Source of the DNA: Pseudomonadota bacterium
GTDB taxonomy: Bacteria > Pseudomonadota > Gammaproteobacteria > Steroidobacterales > Steroidobacteraceae
Direction of reading: 5' to 3'
Assembly (NCBI GenBank): GCA_023423065.1
Contig: JAFAGC010000057.1
Span: 43,798-107,797 of the forward strand
Length of the DNA: 64,000 nt
Shown here: positions 52,215-59,653 of the stretch, in pieces
How positions within the stretch are numbered: position 1 is the first letter of the stretch
How the letters are laid out: the number at the start of each line of letters is the position of its first letter
The notes under the pieces: model-generated
The model's input: only the letters and a program-made list of their open reading frames with translations
Database searches by the model: none
What the model was told of the DNA's origin: nothing
Program-made: the position numbers and the translations under genes

Positions 52215-53011
52215 TGCGCTCCGCGGTCAGGGTTTGTTTGTGGTTCCTGCTGGCGGCGCCGGCAGTGAGTCATGCGCACAAGGTGTGGCTGCTGCCCTCG
52301 CAGACGCAACTCGCGAATGCGGGTGGATGGATCACGGTCGACGGCGCCGTTTCCAACGACCTGTTCTACTACTCGTGGTATCCGCTGCAGCTCGACGGGC
52401 TCACGATATCCGCGCCCGACGGCGGCGCGCTGGCGGCGCAAAACAACTGGCGCGGCAAGTACCGATCGACGTTCGAGCTCGAACTGAAGCAGCAGGGCAC
52501 GCATCGCATCGCGGTGGCGAGCGGGTTGTTGATGGCGTTCTACGAGCTGGGCGGCGAGCCGCAGCGCTGGCGTGGAATGCCAGAGGACTTCGCGCGGGCG
52601 GTGCCCGCGAATGCGGAGAATCTGGAGGTCTCATTCGACGAATTCCGCATCGAAACCTTCGTGACGGTAGGTAGGCCGACAGGCTTGAAGTCCACCGGTC
52701 GGGGACTCGAGCTCGATCCCGTGACGCATCCCAACGATCTCGTCGCGGGCGAGCCGGCGACCTTCCGGTTCCTGCTCGACGGCAAGCCAGCGCCCGACCT
52801 GGCGGTCACGGTCGTTCCGGGGAATACCCGTTATCGGGACACTCAGGACGAAATGACCTTCAAGACTGACGCGAAGGGTGAAGTGACGATCCGCTGGCCC
52901 GCGGCCGGAATGTACTGGCTCGAGGCCGCGGGCCAGGACGAGAAATCGCCCGTCGCGCAGACGCGCAAGCGTTACGTCACCTACATCTCCACTCTCGAAG
53001 TGCTGAACTGA
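52214..53011 (+). CDS. DUF4198 periplasmic protein (metal-uptake associated)
   Basis: A 265-residue exported protein (CLWFLLAAPAVSHAHKVWLLPS) of the DUF4198 family. The HxxWLxP block right after signal cleavage and the late GEVTIRWPAAGMYWLEAAG are typical. The family is found with TonB receptors and nickel/cobalt transporters and is thought to bind metal or metal complexes in the periplasm; the His just after the cleavage site may bind metal. ATG 52214 overlaps the receptor TGA; ATG 52202 is an alternative. Confidence 0.82.
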   Translation: MRSAVRVCLWFLLAAPAVSHAHKVWLLPSQTQLANAGGWITVDGAVSNDLFYYSWYPLQLDGLTISAPDGGALAAQNNWRGKYRSTFELELKQQGTHRIAVASGLLMAFYELGGEPQRWRGMPEDFARAVPANAENLEVSFDEFRIETFVTVGRPTGLKSTGRGLELDPVTHPNDLVAGEPATFRFLLDGKPAPDLAVTVVPGNTRYRDTQDEMTFKTDAKGEVTIRWPAAGMYWLEAAGQDEKSPVAQTRKRYVTYISTLEVLN

Positions 53012-53048
53012 AATCGGCGGTGTCAGTCGCTTGACGCGTCCAGCCGTA

Positions 53049-53066
53049 TATGTGTATATACACATA
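53049..53066. promoter_or_regulatory. ArsR operator palindrome
   Basis: TATGTGTATATACACATA is a perfect 18-bp palindrome ending one base before the ArsR ATG. Alternating TATA/CACA palindromes of this kind are typical ArsR-family sites. Autorepression is the likely use. Confidence 0.65.
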
Positions 53067-53067
53067 A

Positions 53068-53382
53068 ATGAATATAATGACGTTCGCGGCATTGTCGGAC
53101 CCGATGCGACTGCGCATCATCGAGTCGCTTCGCGAGGGCGAGGCGCAGGTCAACGACCTCGTCGAGCGCGTGGAGATCCAGCAATCGGGCGTTTCGCGGC
53201 ATCTCGGCATCCTCGCGCGGGCCGGCTTCGTGAGCGTGCGGCCGGAAGGGCAGAAGCGCTTCTATTCGCTGCGGGCCGAGCCATTCCAGGAGATCGATCA
53301 ATGGGTGGCGCAATTCCGCGCCACCTGGGAGGCGCGCCTCGACCGCTTCGACGCCGCGCTCAAGAAGAGGCGCAAGAAATGA
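53068..53382 (+). CDS. ArsR family transcriptional regulator
   Basis: A 104-residue winged-helix protein: FAALSDPMRLRIIESLREGEAQVNDLVERV and SGVSRHLGILARAGFVSVRPEGQKRFYSL. It lacks the CxCxxC metal site of ArsR proper and belongs to the group paired with SRPBCC proteins. ATG 53068 or 53077 could start it; a palindrome adjoins the first, so the second is possible. ATGA overlap with the SRPBCC gene. Confidence 0.9.
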   Translation: MNIMTFAALSDPMRLRIIESLREGEAQVNDLVERVEIQQSGVSRHLGILARAGFVSVRPEGQKRFYSLRAEPFQEIDQWVAQFRATWEARLDRFDAALKKRRKK

Positions 53383-53864
53383 GAAAGCAGATCACGATGG
53401 AGCGCACGTTCGACGCAACGCTCGACGAAGTGTGGGAGCTGTGGACCACCAAGGATGGCATCGAGTCGTGGTGGGGGCCGGAAGGCTTCGAAACCACGGT
53501 CAACAAGCTGGAACTGAAGGTAGGCGGCGCGCTGCACTACGAGTTCACCGCGGTCGGCGCGCAGCAGGTGGAATTCATGAAGCAGGCGGGGCAGCCGCTG
53601 ACGCAACACATGAAGGCGCGCTACACGGTCGTGCAGCCGAAGACGCTGGCGGCGTGGCAGAACCTCGTGGAATTCATCCCGGGCATTACGCCGTACGAGG
53701 TCGAAACGCGGGTCGAGCTCGAGCAACGCGGCAAGCAGGTGCGCGTGAAGCTGCGCTTCGACGCGATGCACGACGAGCAGTTCACCCGTTACGCGGAGAT
53801 GGGCTGGACGGAAGAGCTCGGCAAGCTCGACAGGCTGCTCAAGCAGCGTGGGAGTCAGCAATGA
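53379..53864 (+). CDS. SRPBCC/AHSA1 family protein
   Basis: A 161-residue START-like protein: MERTFDATLDEVWELWTTKDGIESWWGPEGFETTV and KVGGALHYEFTAVG are AHSA1 signatures. It binds a hydrophobic ligand in a cavity; it often follows an ArsR regulator and precedes a VOC/PhnB gene, exactly as here. Both junctions are ATGA overlaps. Confidence 0.88.
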   Translation: MRKQITMERTFDATLDEVWELWTTKDGIESWWGPEGFETTVNKLELKVGGALHYEFTAVGAQQVEFMKQAGQPLTQHMKARYTVVQPKTLAAWQNLVEFIPGITPYEVETRVELEQRGKQVRVKLRFDAMHDEQFTRYAEMGWTEELGKLDRLLKQRGSQQ

Positions 53865-54037
53865 AAGGTGTCATCCCATTCCTTTGGTTCGGGACGCAGG
53901 CCGAGGAGGCCGCGCGCTACTACGCGTCCATCTTCCCTGACGCGAAGATGGGGATAGTGGTGCCGGTGAAAAAAGTGGGGAAAAGCGCCTCCCCACTTTT
54001 TACACCGGCACCTAATCCCCAGGCTCGGCGTAGATGA
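53861..54037 (+). pseudogene. VOC/PhnB-like gene truncated at a hairpin element
   Basis: The first 32 residues (MKGVIPFLWFGTQAEEAARY, then YASIFPDAK) are a normal start of a PhnB/3-demethylubiquinone-methyltransferase-like VOC protein, usually about 150 residues. From 53959 the frame runs into the inverted repeat and ends after 58 codons with unrelated residues. The remainder of the gene is missing, and the XRE-cupin gene ends inside the repeat. A deletion or element insertion is likely. Confidence 0.7.
53959..54012. terminator. Bidirectional terminator within a 22-bp inverted repeat
   Basis: Arms at 53959-53980 and 53991-54012 are complementary with one mismatch around a 10-nt loop. The inner GTGGGG/CCCCAC stem is flanked by A6 on the left and T5 on the right, a classic two-way intrinsic terminator; outer arms GGTGCCGGTG/CACCGGCACC extend it. 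It separates the ArsR unit from the convergent XRE-cupin gene. Confidence 0.8.
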
Positions 54038-54641
54038 TGATCGAGAGCATGCGGATGGGGGTCTTGATGAGCTTCTCGGGGCCGTGCGGGACATCGCCCG
54101 CGAAGGTGAGGGCATCGCCGGCCTTGAGAAGATGGGTCTCGTCGCCGTGACGGTAGGTCAGGGAGCCCTCTAACAGGTAGATGAACTCGGTGCCGGGATG
54201 TTCGAATCCCGGGAACACCTCGCTCTTGTCGTTGAGCGTCACGAGGAAAGGTTCGAACGCGCGACGCGGGCCGCGTTCGGCCGCAAGCAGGTGATAGGTG
54301 TGGCCGCGCTTCGTGCCACGCCTCACGACCTCGAGCCCTTCGCCCTTCGGAACGTGCTGCGCGCCGCCGCGCGGCTTCCCCACGTCGTTGAACAGGTTGG
54401 ATAGCGGCACGCCGAGCGCGGCCGTCAATGCGCCGAGCGTTTCGAGACTGGGTGATACGTCGCCGTTCTCGAGGCGGCTCAACATCGCCGCGCTGATGTT
54501 TGCGCGCCGCGCGACTTCGCCGAGCGTCAATCCCATCGAACCGCGCAGGCGCTTCGCCGCGGTCCCGACCTGGCGGGCGACGCGGGTTCCCACCGCGCCG
54601 TCGTCTTCGCCGGTCGCGGCCGACCCTCTCGGTTTCGCCAT
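54012..54641 (-). CDS. XRE-cupin transcriptional regulator, divergent from the N-methylglutamate operon
   Basis: A 209-residue regulator: N-terminal XRE helix-turn-helix (MGLTLGEVARRANISAAMLSR, NGDVSPSLETL) and a C-terminal cupin with FEHPGTEFIYLLEGSLTYRHGDE and LKAGDALTFAGDVPHGPEKL. This is the PuuR/SutR type, where the cupin senses a small amine or organic ligand. AAGGAG precedes the ATG. It is divergent from mgdA, and repeats CGTRTGCAA lie in the gap, so it is the likely regulator of methylamine use. Confidence 0.88.
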   Translation of the reverse strand: MAKPRGSAATGEDDGAVGTRVARQVGTAAKRLRGSMGLTLGEVARRANISAAMLSRLENGDVSPSLETLGALTAALGVPLSNLFNDVGKPRGGAQHVPKGEGLEVVRRGTKRGHTYHLLAAERGPRRAFEPFLVTLNDKSEVFPGFEHPGTEFIYLLEGSLTYRHGDETHLLKAGDALTFAGDVPHGPEKLIKTPIRMLSIIIYAEPGD

Positions 54642-54675
54642 AACCCACTCCTTATAAGTGTCCGCGCCGGACCCG

Positions 54676-54732
54676 TTGACGGGCCGCGCGGGCTCATGTT
54701 ATCCGTGTGCAAACTAATTTACTCGTATGCAA
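54676..54732 (+). promoter_or_regulatory. Candidate mgd promoter and operator repeats
   Basis: TTGACG (54676-54681) and TTATCC (54699-54704), 17 bases apart with a TG just before the second, resemble -35 and -10. Two direct repeats, CGTGTGCAA (54704-54712) and CGTATGCAA (54724-54732), start exactly 20 bp apart, two helical turns, covering the expected transcription start. They are the best candidate sites for the XRE-cupin protein. Confidence 0.45.
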
Positions 54733-54743
54733 CTCGCTTTTCG

Positions 54744-55997
54744 ATGCCTCACCGCCTGTTGAGATTCGCCGTCCGATCCCTGTTCGGCCGGCCACACCCG
54801 GAACCGCGCATGTTCCGCGCGCCCGAGCGCCTCAAGGATGGCTACGACGTCGTCATCATCGGCGGTGGCGGCCACGGCCTCGCGGCCGCGTACTACCTCG
54901 CGCGCGATCATGGCATCCGCGACGTCGCCGTACTCGAGAAAGGTTATCTCGGCGGCGGCAACACGGCGCGCAACACCACGATCATCCGTTCCAACTACCT
55001 CACGCCCGAAGGCGTGAAATTCTACGACGCGAGCCTGAAGCTCTGGCAGGGCCTGTCGGCCGAGTTCGATCTCAACCTGTTCTACTCCACTCGCGGCCAC
55101 TTCACGCTGGCGCACTCCGACGCCGACCTGCGCACGGCGCGCTGGCGCGCGGAGGTCAACAAGCAATACGGCGTGAAGTCCGAGGTGGTCGACGCGGCCT
55201 TCGTGAAACGGCACGTGCCGCGGATCGACCTGGCCTGCGGCGGCCACACGCCGATTCTCGGCGCGCTGTACCACGCGCCCGGCGCGATCGCGCGACACGA
55301 CGCGGTGGCCTGGGGATACGCGCGCGGCGCCGACCGTCAAGGGGTCGAAATTCACCAGAATACCGAGGTACTGGGGATTGACGTGCGCGACGGCGCGATC
55401 GCGGGCGTGCGCACCTCGCGCGGCAACATCGCGACGAAGCGCGTGTTGTGCACGGTCGCCGGCGCGACGCCACGCATCCTGCGCATGGTCGGCCTCGAGT
55501 CGCCCATCGTGATCCATCCCCTGCAGGCGATGGTCTCCGAGCCGCTCAAGCCCTGGCTCGATCCGATCATCGTGTCGAGCTCGCTGCACGCCTACGTCTC
55601 GCAGAGCGCGCGCGGCGAACTCGTGATGGGCGCGGCGCTCGACGGGCAGGAGCTGCACTCCACGCGTTCGACGCTCGACTTCACCGAAGGCCTCGCCGCG
55701 CACATGCTCGACATGTTCCCGTTCCTCTCGGAGGTGAAGGTCAACCGCCAGTGGGCGGGCATGGCCGACATGACGCCGGACTTCGCGCCCATCATGGGAA
55801 AGACGCCCTGCGACGGATTCTTCCTCGACGCGGGCTGGGGCACGTACGGATTCAAGGCGACGCCGATCTCCGGCAAGACGATGAGCCACACGGTGGCGAC
55901 CGACACCAACCACCCGCTCATCGAAAGCTTTTCCCTCGCGCGTTTCGCGAAGCTGGAGCTGACCGGCGAGAAGGGCGCGGCGGCGGTGGGTCATTGA
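54744..55997 (+). CDS. mgdA: N-methylglutamate dehydrogenase, beta-type subunit (sarcosine oxidase beta-like)
   Basis: A 417-residue flavoprotein with VVIIGGGGHGLAAAYYLA and EKGYLGGGNTARNTTIIRSNYL, diagnostic of heterotetrameric sarcosine oxidase beta subunits. His185 in ARHDAVAWGYA lies about where covalent flavin attaches in that family. The order beta-delta-alpha-gamma matches soxBDAG, but gmaS and mgsABC directly follow, so the N-methylglutamate dehydrogenase assignment is preferred. That enzyme oxidises N-methylglutamate to glutamate plus a formaldehyde-level C1 unit. ATG 54744 is used because upstream residues do not match the family. Confidence 0.85.
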   Translation: MPHRLLRFAVRSLFGRPHPEPRMFRAPERLKDGYDVVIIGGGGHGLAAAYYLARDHGIRDVAVLEKGYLGGGNTARNTTIIRSNYLTPEGVKFYDASLKLWQGLSAEFDLNLFYSTRGHFTLAHSDADLRTARWRAEVNKQYGVKSEVVDAAFVKRHVPRIDLACGGHTPILGALYHAPGAIARHDAVAWGYARGADRQGVEIHQNTEVLGIDVRDGAIAGVRTSRGNIATKRVLCTVAGATPRILRMVGLESPIVIHPLQAMVSEPLKPWLDPIIVSSSLHAYVSQSARGELVMGAALDGQELHSTRSTLDFTEGLAAHMLDMFPFLSEVKVNRQWAGMADMTPDFAPIMGKTPCDGFFLDAGWGTYGFKATPISGKTMSHTVATDTNHPLIESFSLARFAKLELTGEKGAAAVGH

Positions 55998-56013
55998 TGG
56001 ACGCGTCGCACCG

Positions 56014-56283
56014 ATGAAACTCCTCGACTGCCCTCTCAACGGTCCGCGCCCGCTGCTCGAGTTCGTCTGCGGCGGAGAGGTGCGTCCGATGCCCGACCCC
56101 GATGCCTGCACGGACGCCGAGTGGGCCGCCTATCTGTTCTCGCGGGACAGCGTGCCGCGCGTGCGGCGCGAATGGTGGTGTCACACCCCGTCGGGCTACT
56201 GGTTCATCGCCGAACGCGACACCGCGCGCGACGAAATCGTGAGGACCTACGACGCCGCGCAACCCGGGCAGGCGCCCGCATGA
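56014..56283 (+). CDS. mgdB: N-methylglutamate dehydrogenase, delta-type subunit
   Basis: An 89-residue small subunit of the sarcosine oxidase delta family: LLDCPLNGPRPLLEFVCGGEV, EWAAYLFSRDS and REWWCHTPSGYWFIAERDT. In classical SoxD, Zn is bound by two N-terminal Cys (CxxC) and a later His and Cys. Here the second Cys of CxxC is Asn (CPLN), so zinc binding is altered or lost, as in the NMGDH-type branch with WWCHTPSGYW. It starts 16 bp after mgdA and its TGA overlaps the mgdC ATG. Confidence 0.82.
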   Translation: MKLLDCPLNGPRPLLEFVCGGEVRPMPDPDACTDAEWAAYLFSRDSVPRVRREWWCHTPSGYWFIAERDTARDEIVRTYDAAQPGQAPA

Positions 56284-59123
56284 TGTACCGCCTGCCACCG
56301 GTCCCCGGCGAGTGGATAGACCGTGAGCGCCGGGTCGACTTCGAATTCGAAGGCCGTCCGTACTCCGGGTTTGCCGGCGACACGATTTCCTCCGCGCTGG
56401 CCGCGGCGGGAGAGATGACGCTCGGCCGCAGCTTCAAGTATCACCGCCCACGCGGCATCTTCTCGTTCGCGAATCACGATGCGAACAACCTGTTCCAGGT
56501 CGATGGAGTGCCGAACGTGCGCGGCGACGTCGTGCCGCTCGCGCCGGGCGCGAACGTCACCGCCGTGAACACCTTCGGCGGGCTCGCATCCGACCGCGGG
56601 CGATTCCTCGAATGGCTCGCGCCGTTCCTGCCGGTCGGCTTCTATTACAAGGCCTTTCACGGCCGGAGTTTTCCGGTCTGGGAGCGACGCATCCGCGCGA
56701 TCTCGGGACTCGGCGTCGCCGGCGCGGACCTGCCGCGGCAAAAAACGCCCAAGCGCTACGCGTTCTGCGACGTCCTCGTGATAGGCGCCGGACCTTCGGG
56801 CCTCGCGGCCGCGTTGTCGGCGGCGGACAGCGGGGCACGCGTGATGCTCGTCGACGAAAACGCCCGCGCCGGCGGCAGCGCCGCCTGGAGCGGCGCGCTG
56901 CAGGGCGAAGTCACCGCGCTCACGAGCCGCGTCGCGCAGAACCCGCGCATCGAGACGCTGCTATCTACCTACGCGGCCGGTTGTTACGCCGACAGGTGGG
57001 TCGCGCTGATCGAGCCGCAACGCATGACGAAGGTACGCGCCGGCGCGATCGTGTTCGCCACCGGCGTGATCGAACAGCCCACCATATTCCGCCACAACGA
57101 TCTTCCCGGCGTCATGCTCGGTTCGGCCGCGCAGCGCCTGTTGCATCGGTATGCGATCGCGCCGGGCAGGCGCGTGGCCATCCTGACCGCGAACCACGAA
57201 GGTTATGACCTCGCCCGCGCCTTGCGCGCCCACGACGTCGGAGTCGCCGCGCTCCTCGACCTGCGCGCCGGATCGGTGGGCGACGCGCGCGAGTTCGCGG
57301 GTTGCCGCTGCGAGAGCCGCGTGATTCCCGAGGAGGCGATTGCCGGTCGCGACGGCGCGGTGCGCGCCCTGCGCTACCGTCACGTACCGGCCGACTCGAG
57401 CGCGCCGCGAACGGAGAAGATCGACTGCGACGCCGTGCTCTCGAGCGTCGGATTCTCGCCCGCGATCCAGCTACTGATGCAGGCCGGCGCCGCTTCCGCC
57501 TACGACACGGCGCTGCAGCAACACCTGCCGACCGTGCTTCCGCCGGGTGTGTTCGCGACCGGCCGGCTCAACGGCGTGTACGAGTTCGCGGCCCGCAAGC
57601 AGGACGGCCGCGATGTCGGCGCCGCGGCCGCGCAGTTCGCGCGTGCCGGCGTGCGAGCGGAGCATCGCGTGAATCGCGAACACACACGCCAGGTCTCGCA
57701 TCCGTACCCGGTGTTCACGCATCCGCGCGCCCGCGACTTCGTCGATCTCGACGAGGACATCCAGGTCAAGGACCTGCTGCACTCCGGGCAGGAAGGCTTC
57801 GACAGCCCCGAGCTCATGAAACGTTTCAGCACGCTCGGCATGGGGCCGTCGCAGGGCAAACACTCGAACCTCAACGGCGCGCGCGTGCTGGCGCGCGCCC
57901 GTGGCCACTCCATCGCGGAAACGCCGCTCACCACGCAGCGGCCGTTCTTCCACCCGGTGCCGCTCAAGCACCTGGCGGGCGCGGGCTTTCACCTCACACG
58001 CCGCAGCGCGGTTCACGCGCAACACGCCGCGCTCGGCGCGTCGTGGATGACGATCGGCGGTTGGCGGCGGCCGGAATACTATGCGCGGCCCGGAATCGCA
58101 CGCGCCGACTGCATCGCCGACGAAGCGCGCGCGGTGCGTGGCGGCACCGGACTGATCGATGTCTCGACACTCGGCAAGATAGAGGTCCACGGACCGGATG
58201 CCGGCCGCTTTCTCGATCGCGTGTACACCGGCAGCTTCTCCGACCTGCGGATCGGCGCGACGCGGTACGGACTGCTGCTCGACGAGAGCGGCATCGTGCG
58301 CGACGACGGCGTGGTCGCGCGCCTCGGCGAGTCGTCTTACTACTTCACGACCACCACGGGCGGCGCCGCGGGCGTGTACCGCGAGCTGTTGTTGTGGAAC
58401 ACGCGCTGGCGCATGGATTGCGCGTTCGTCAACGCGACCGGGCACCGCGCGGCATTCAATCTCGCCGGTCCCGCGAGCCGCGAGCTGTTGCAGACGTTGG
58501 CGGACATCGATGTATCGGAGGCGGCGTTTCCGTTCCTCGGCGCACGCAGCGGCAAGGTGGCCGGGATCTGCGCGCGGATCCTGCGTGTCGGCTTCGTTTC
58601 GACGCTCGGCTTCGAGATCCACGTGCCGTTCAGTGGCGCGGCCCGGCTCTGGGATGCACTCGTGCAGGCTGGAGAACGGTTCGGCATCCGCGCATTCGGT
58701 GTCGAAGCGCAGCGCCTGCTGCGACTCGAGAAGGGCCACGCGATCGTCGGACAGGACACCGACAACCTCACGAATCCCTTCGAGGCGAATCTCGGCTGGG
58801 CGGTGCGCATGGGGAAGCCGTTCTTCGTGGGGCAGCGTTCGCTGCGCATCCTCGAGAAGCGTGGCGCGCGTCAGTCGCTGGTCGGCTTCGAACTACCGGC
58901 GGACCACGCGCCCGTGCTGGAGGCGAACCTGCTGATTCACGGTGGCGAGATCGCGGGGCGCGTCACGAGCATCGCGCGTTCGCCGACTCTCGGCCGCACG
59001 ATCGGGCTTGCAATGGCAGCGCCGCATCTCGCCGTGCTCGGGAGCGAAATCCGGATTCGTTCGACTGATGGCCGGATGGTGCCGGCGCGCGTCGTCAGGA
59101 CGCCATTCGTGGAGGCGGCGTGA
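56280..59123 (+). CDS. mgdC: N-methylglutamate dehydrogenase, alpha-type subunit
   Basis: A 947-residue protein in three parts. Residues 1-150 form a ferredoxin-like/2Fe-2S-type cap of the SoxA family without the cluster Cys; about 160-480 an NAD/FAD-binding domain (VLVIGAGPSGLAAALSAADS, ATGVIEQPTIF); about 600-947 an aminomethyltransferase (GcvT-like) domain (GWRRPEYYARPG, GLIDVSTLGKIEVHGPDA, EAQRLLRLEKGHAIVGQDT). The GcvT-like domain transfers the C1 unit to tetrahydrofolate. ATGA overlap with mgdB; ATG 56283 is an alternative. Confidence 0.88.
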   Translation: MMYRLPPVPGEWIDRERRVDFEFEGRPYSGFAGDTISSALAAAGEMTLGRSFKYHRPRGIFSFANHDANNLFQVDGVPNVRGDVVPLAPGANVTAVNTFGGLASDRGRFLEWLAPFLPVGFYYKAFHGRSFPVWERRIRAISGLGVAGADLPRQKTPKRYAFCDVLVIGAGPSGLAAALSAADSGARVMLVDENARAGGSAAWSGALQGEVTALTSRVAQNPRIETLLSTYAAGCYADRWVALIEPQRMTKVRAGAIVFATGVIEQPTIFRHNDLPGVMLGSAAQRLLHRYAIAPGRRVAILTANHEGYDLARALRAHDVGVAALLDLRAGSVGDAREFAGCRCESRVIPEEAIAGRDGAVRALRYRHVPADSSAPRTEKIDCDAVLSSVGFSPAIQLLMQAGAASAYDTALQQHLPTVLPPGVFATGRLNGVYEFAARKQDGRDVGAAAAQFARAGVRAEHRVNREHTRQVSHPYPVFTHPRARDFVDLDEDIQVKDLLHSGQEGFDSPELMKRFSTLGMGPSQGKHSNLNGARVLARARGHSIAETPLTTQRPFFHPVPLKHLAGAGFHLTRRSAVHAQHAALGASWMTIGGWRRPEYYARPGIARADCIADEARAVRGGTGLIDVSTLGKIEVHGPDAGRFLDRVYTGSFSDLRIGATRYGLLLDESGIVRDDGVVARLGESSYYFTTTTGGAAGVYRELLLWNTRWRMDCAFVNATGHRAAFNLAGPASRELLQTLADIDVSEAAFPFLGARSGKVAGICARILRVGFVSTLGFEIHVPFSGAARLWDALVQAGERFGIRAFGVEAQRLLRLEKGHAIVGQDTDNLTNPFEANLGWAVRMGKPFFVGQRSLRILEKRGARQSLVGFELPADHAPVLEANLLIHGGEIAGRVTSIARSPTLGRTIGLAMAAPHLAVLGSEIRIRSTDGRMVPARVVRTPFVEAA

Positions 59124-59653
59124 ACGCGCGCTTGACTGAATCGTCCGGGCGTCGCTTCGGCCTGAAAGGCCCGCGCGCGGCCGCCGCGCTCGAACAACTC
59201 GGAATCACGGTTCCGGCACGGCCGAATACCTGGGCGCCGCTGAATGCGGGAGCGGCCGATATGTCCGCCGATATCGTCGGCCGACTGGGCGGCACGGAGT
59301 TTTTCATCGAGGCGTCGGGCGATGCATCGAGCATCGCGCGCCTCGAGGAACTCGCCCACCAGGGCATCGCGGGCGCGTATCCGGTGCTGCGCGAAGACTG
59401 CGCGTTCGTACTGGCGGGCGCCGCCGCGGGCGACGTGCTCGCTCAGTTCTGCAACGTGAATCTGCCCGCGCTCGATACCGCGGCGCGGCCGGTCGTCATG
59501 ACGCTGATGATCGGCGTCGCCGTGCTCGTGCTGCCGCAGGCGTCCGCGGACGGAACCCTCTACCGGATCTGGTGCGACCCGAGCTTCGGGTCGTACCTGC
59601 GTGAAGAATTCGAAGAGGCCATCAAGAGACTCGAAACGGGGAGTGCACCATGA
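59120..59653 (+). CDS. mgdD: N-methylglutamate dehydrogenase, gamma-type subunit
   Basis: A 177-residue subunit of the SoxG family, with a weak GcvT-like fold: GRLGGTEFFIEASGDASSIARLEE and GDVLAQFCNVNLPAL. GTG 59120 overlaps the mgdC TGA (GTGA), and its own TGA overlaps the gmaS ATG (ATGA). It completes the heterotetramer. The sequence is the least conserved of the four, so the call rests partly on position. Confidence 0.8.
   Translation: MNARLTESSGRRFGLKGPRAAAALEQLGITVPARPNTWAPLNAGAADMSADIVGRLGGTEFFIEASGDASSIARLEELAHQGIAGAYPVLREDCAFVLAGAAAGDVLAQFCNVNLPALDTAARPVVMTLMIGVAVLVLPQASADGTLYRIWCDPSFGSYLREEFEEAIKRLETGSAP

Noticed and set aside
54744..59653. Sarcosine oxidase soxBDAG as the final call
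   Set aside because: Possible from sequence alone, but gmaS and mgsABC follow without a break and no serine, glycine or folate genes accompany it in the window.
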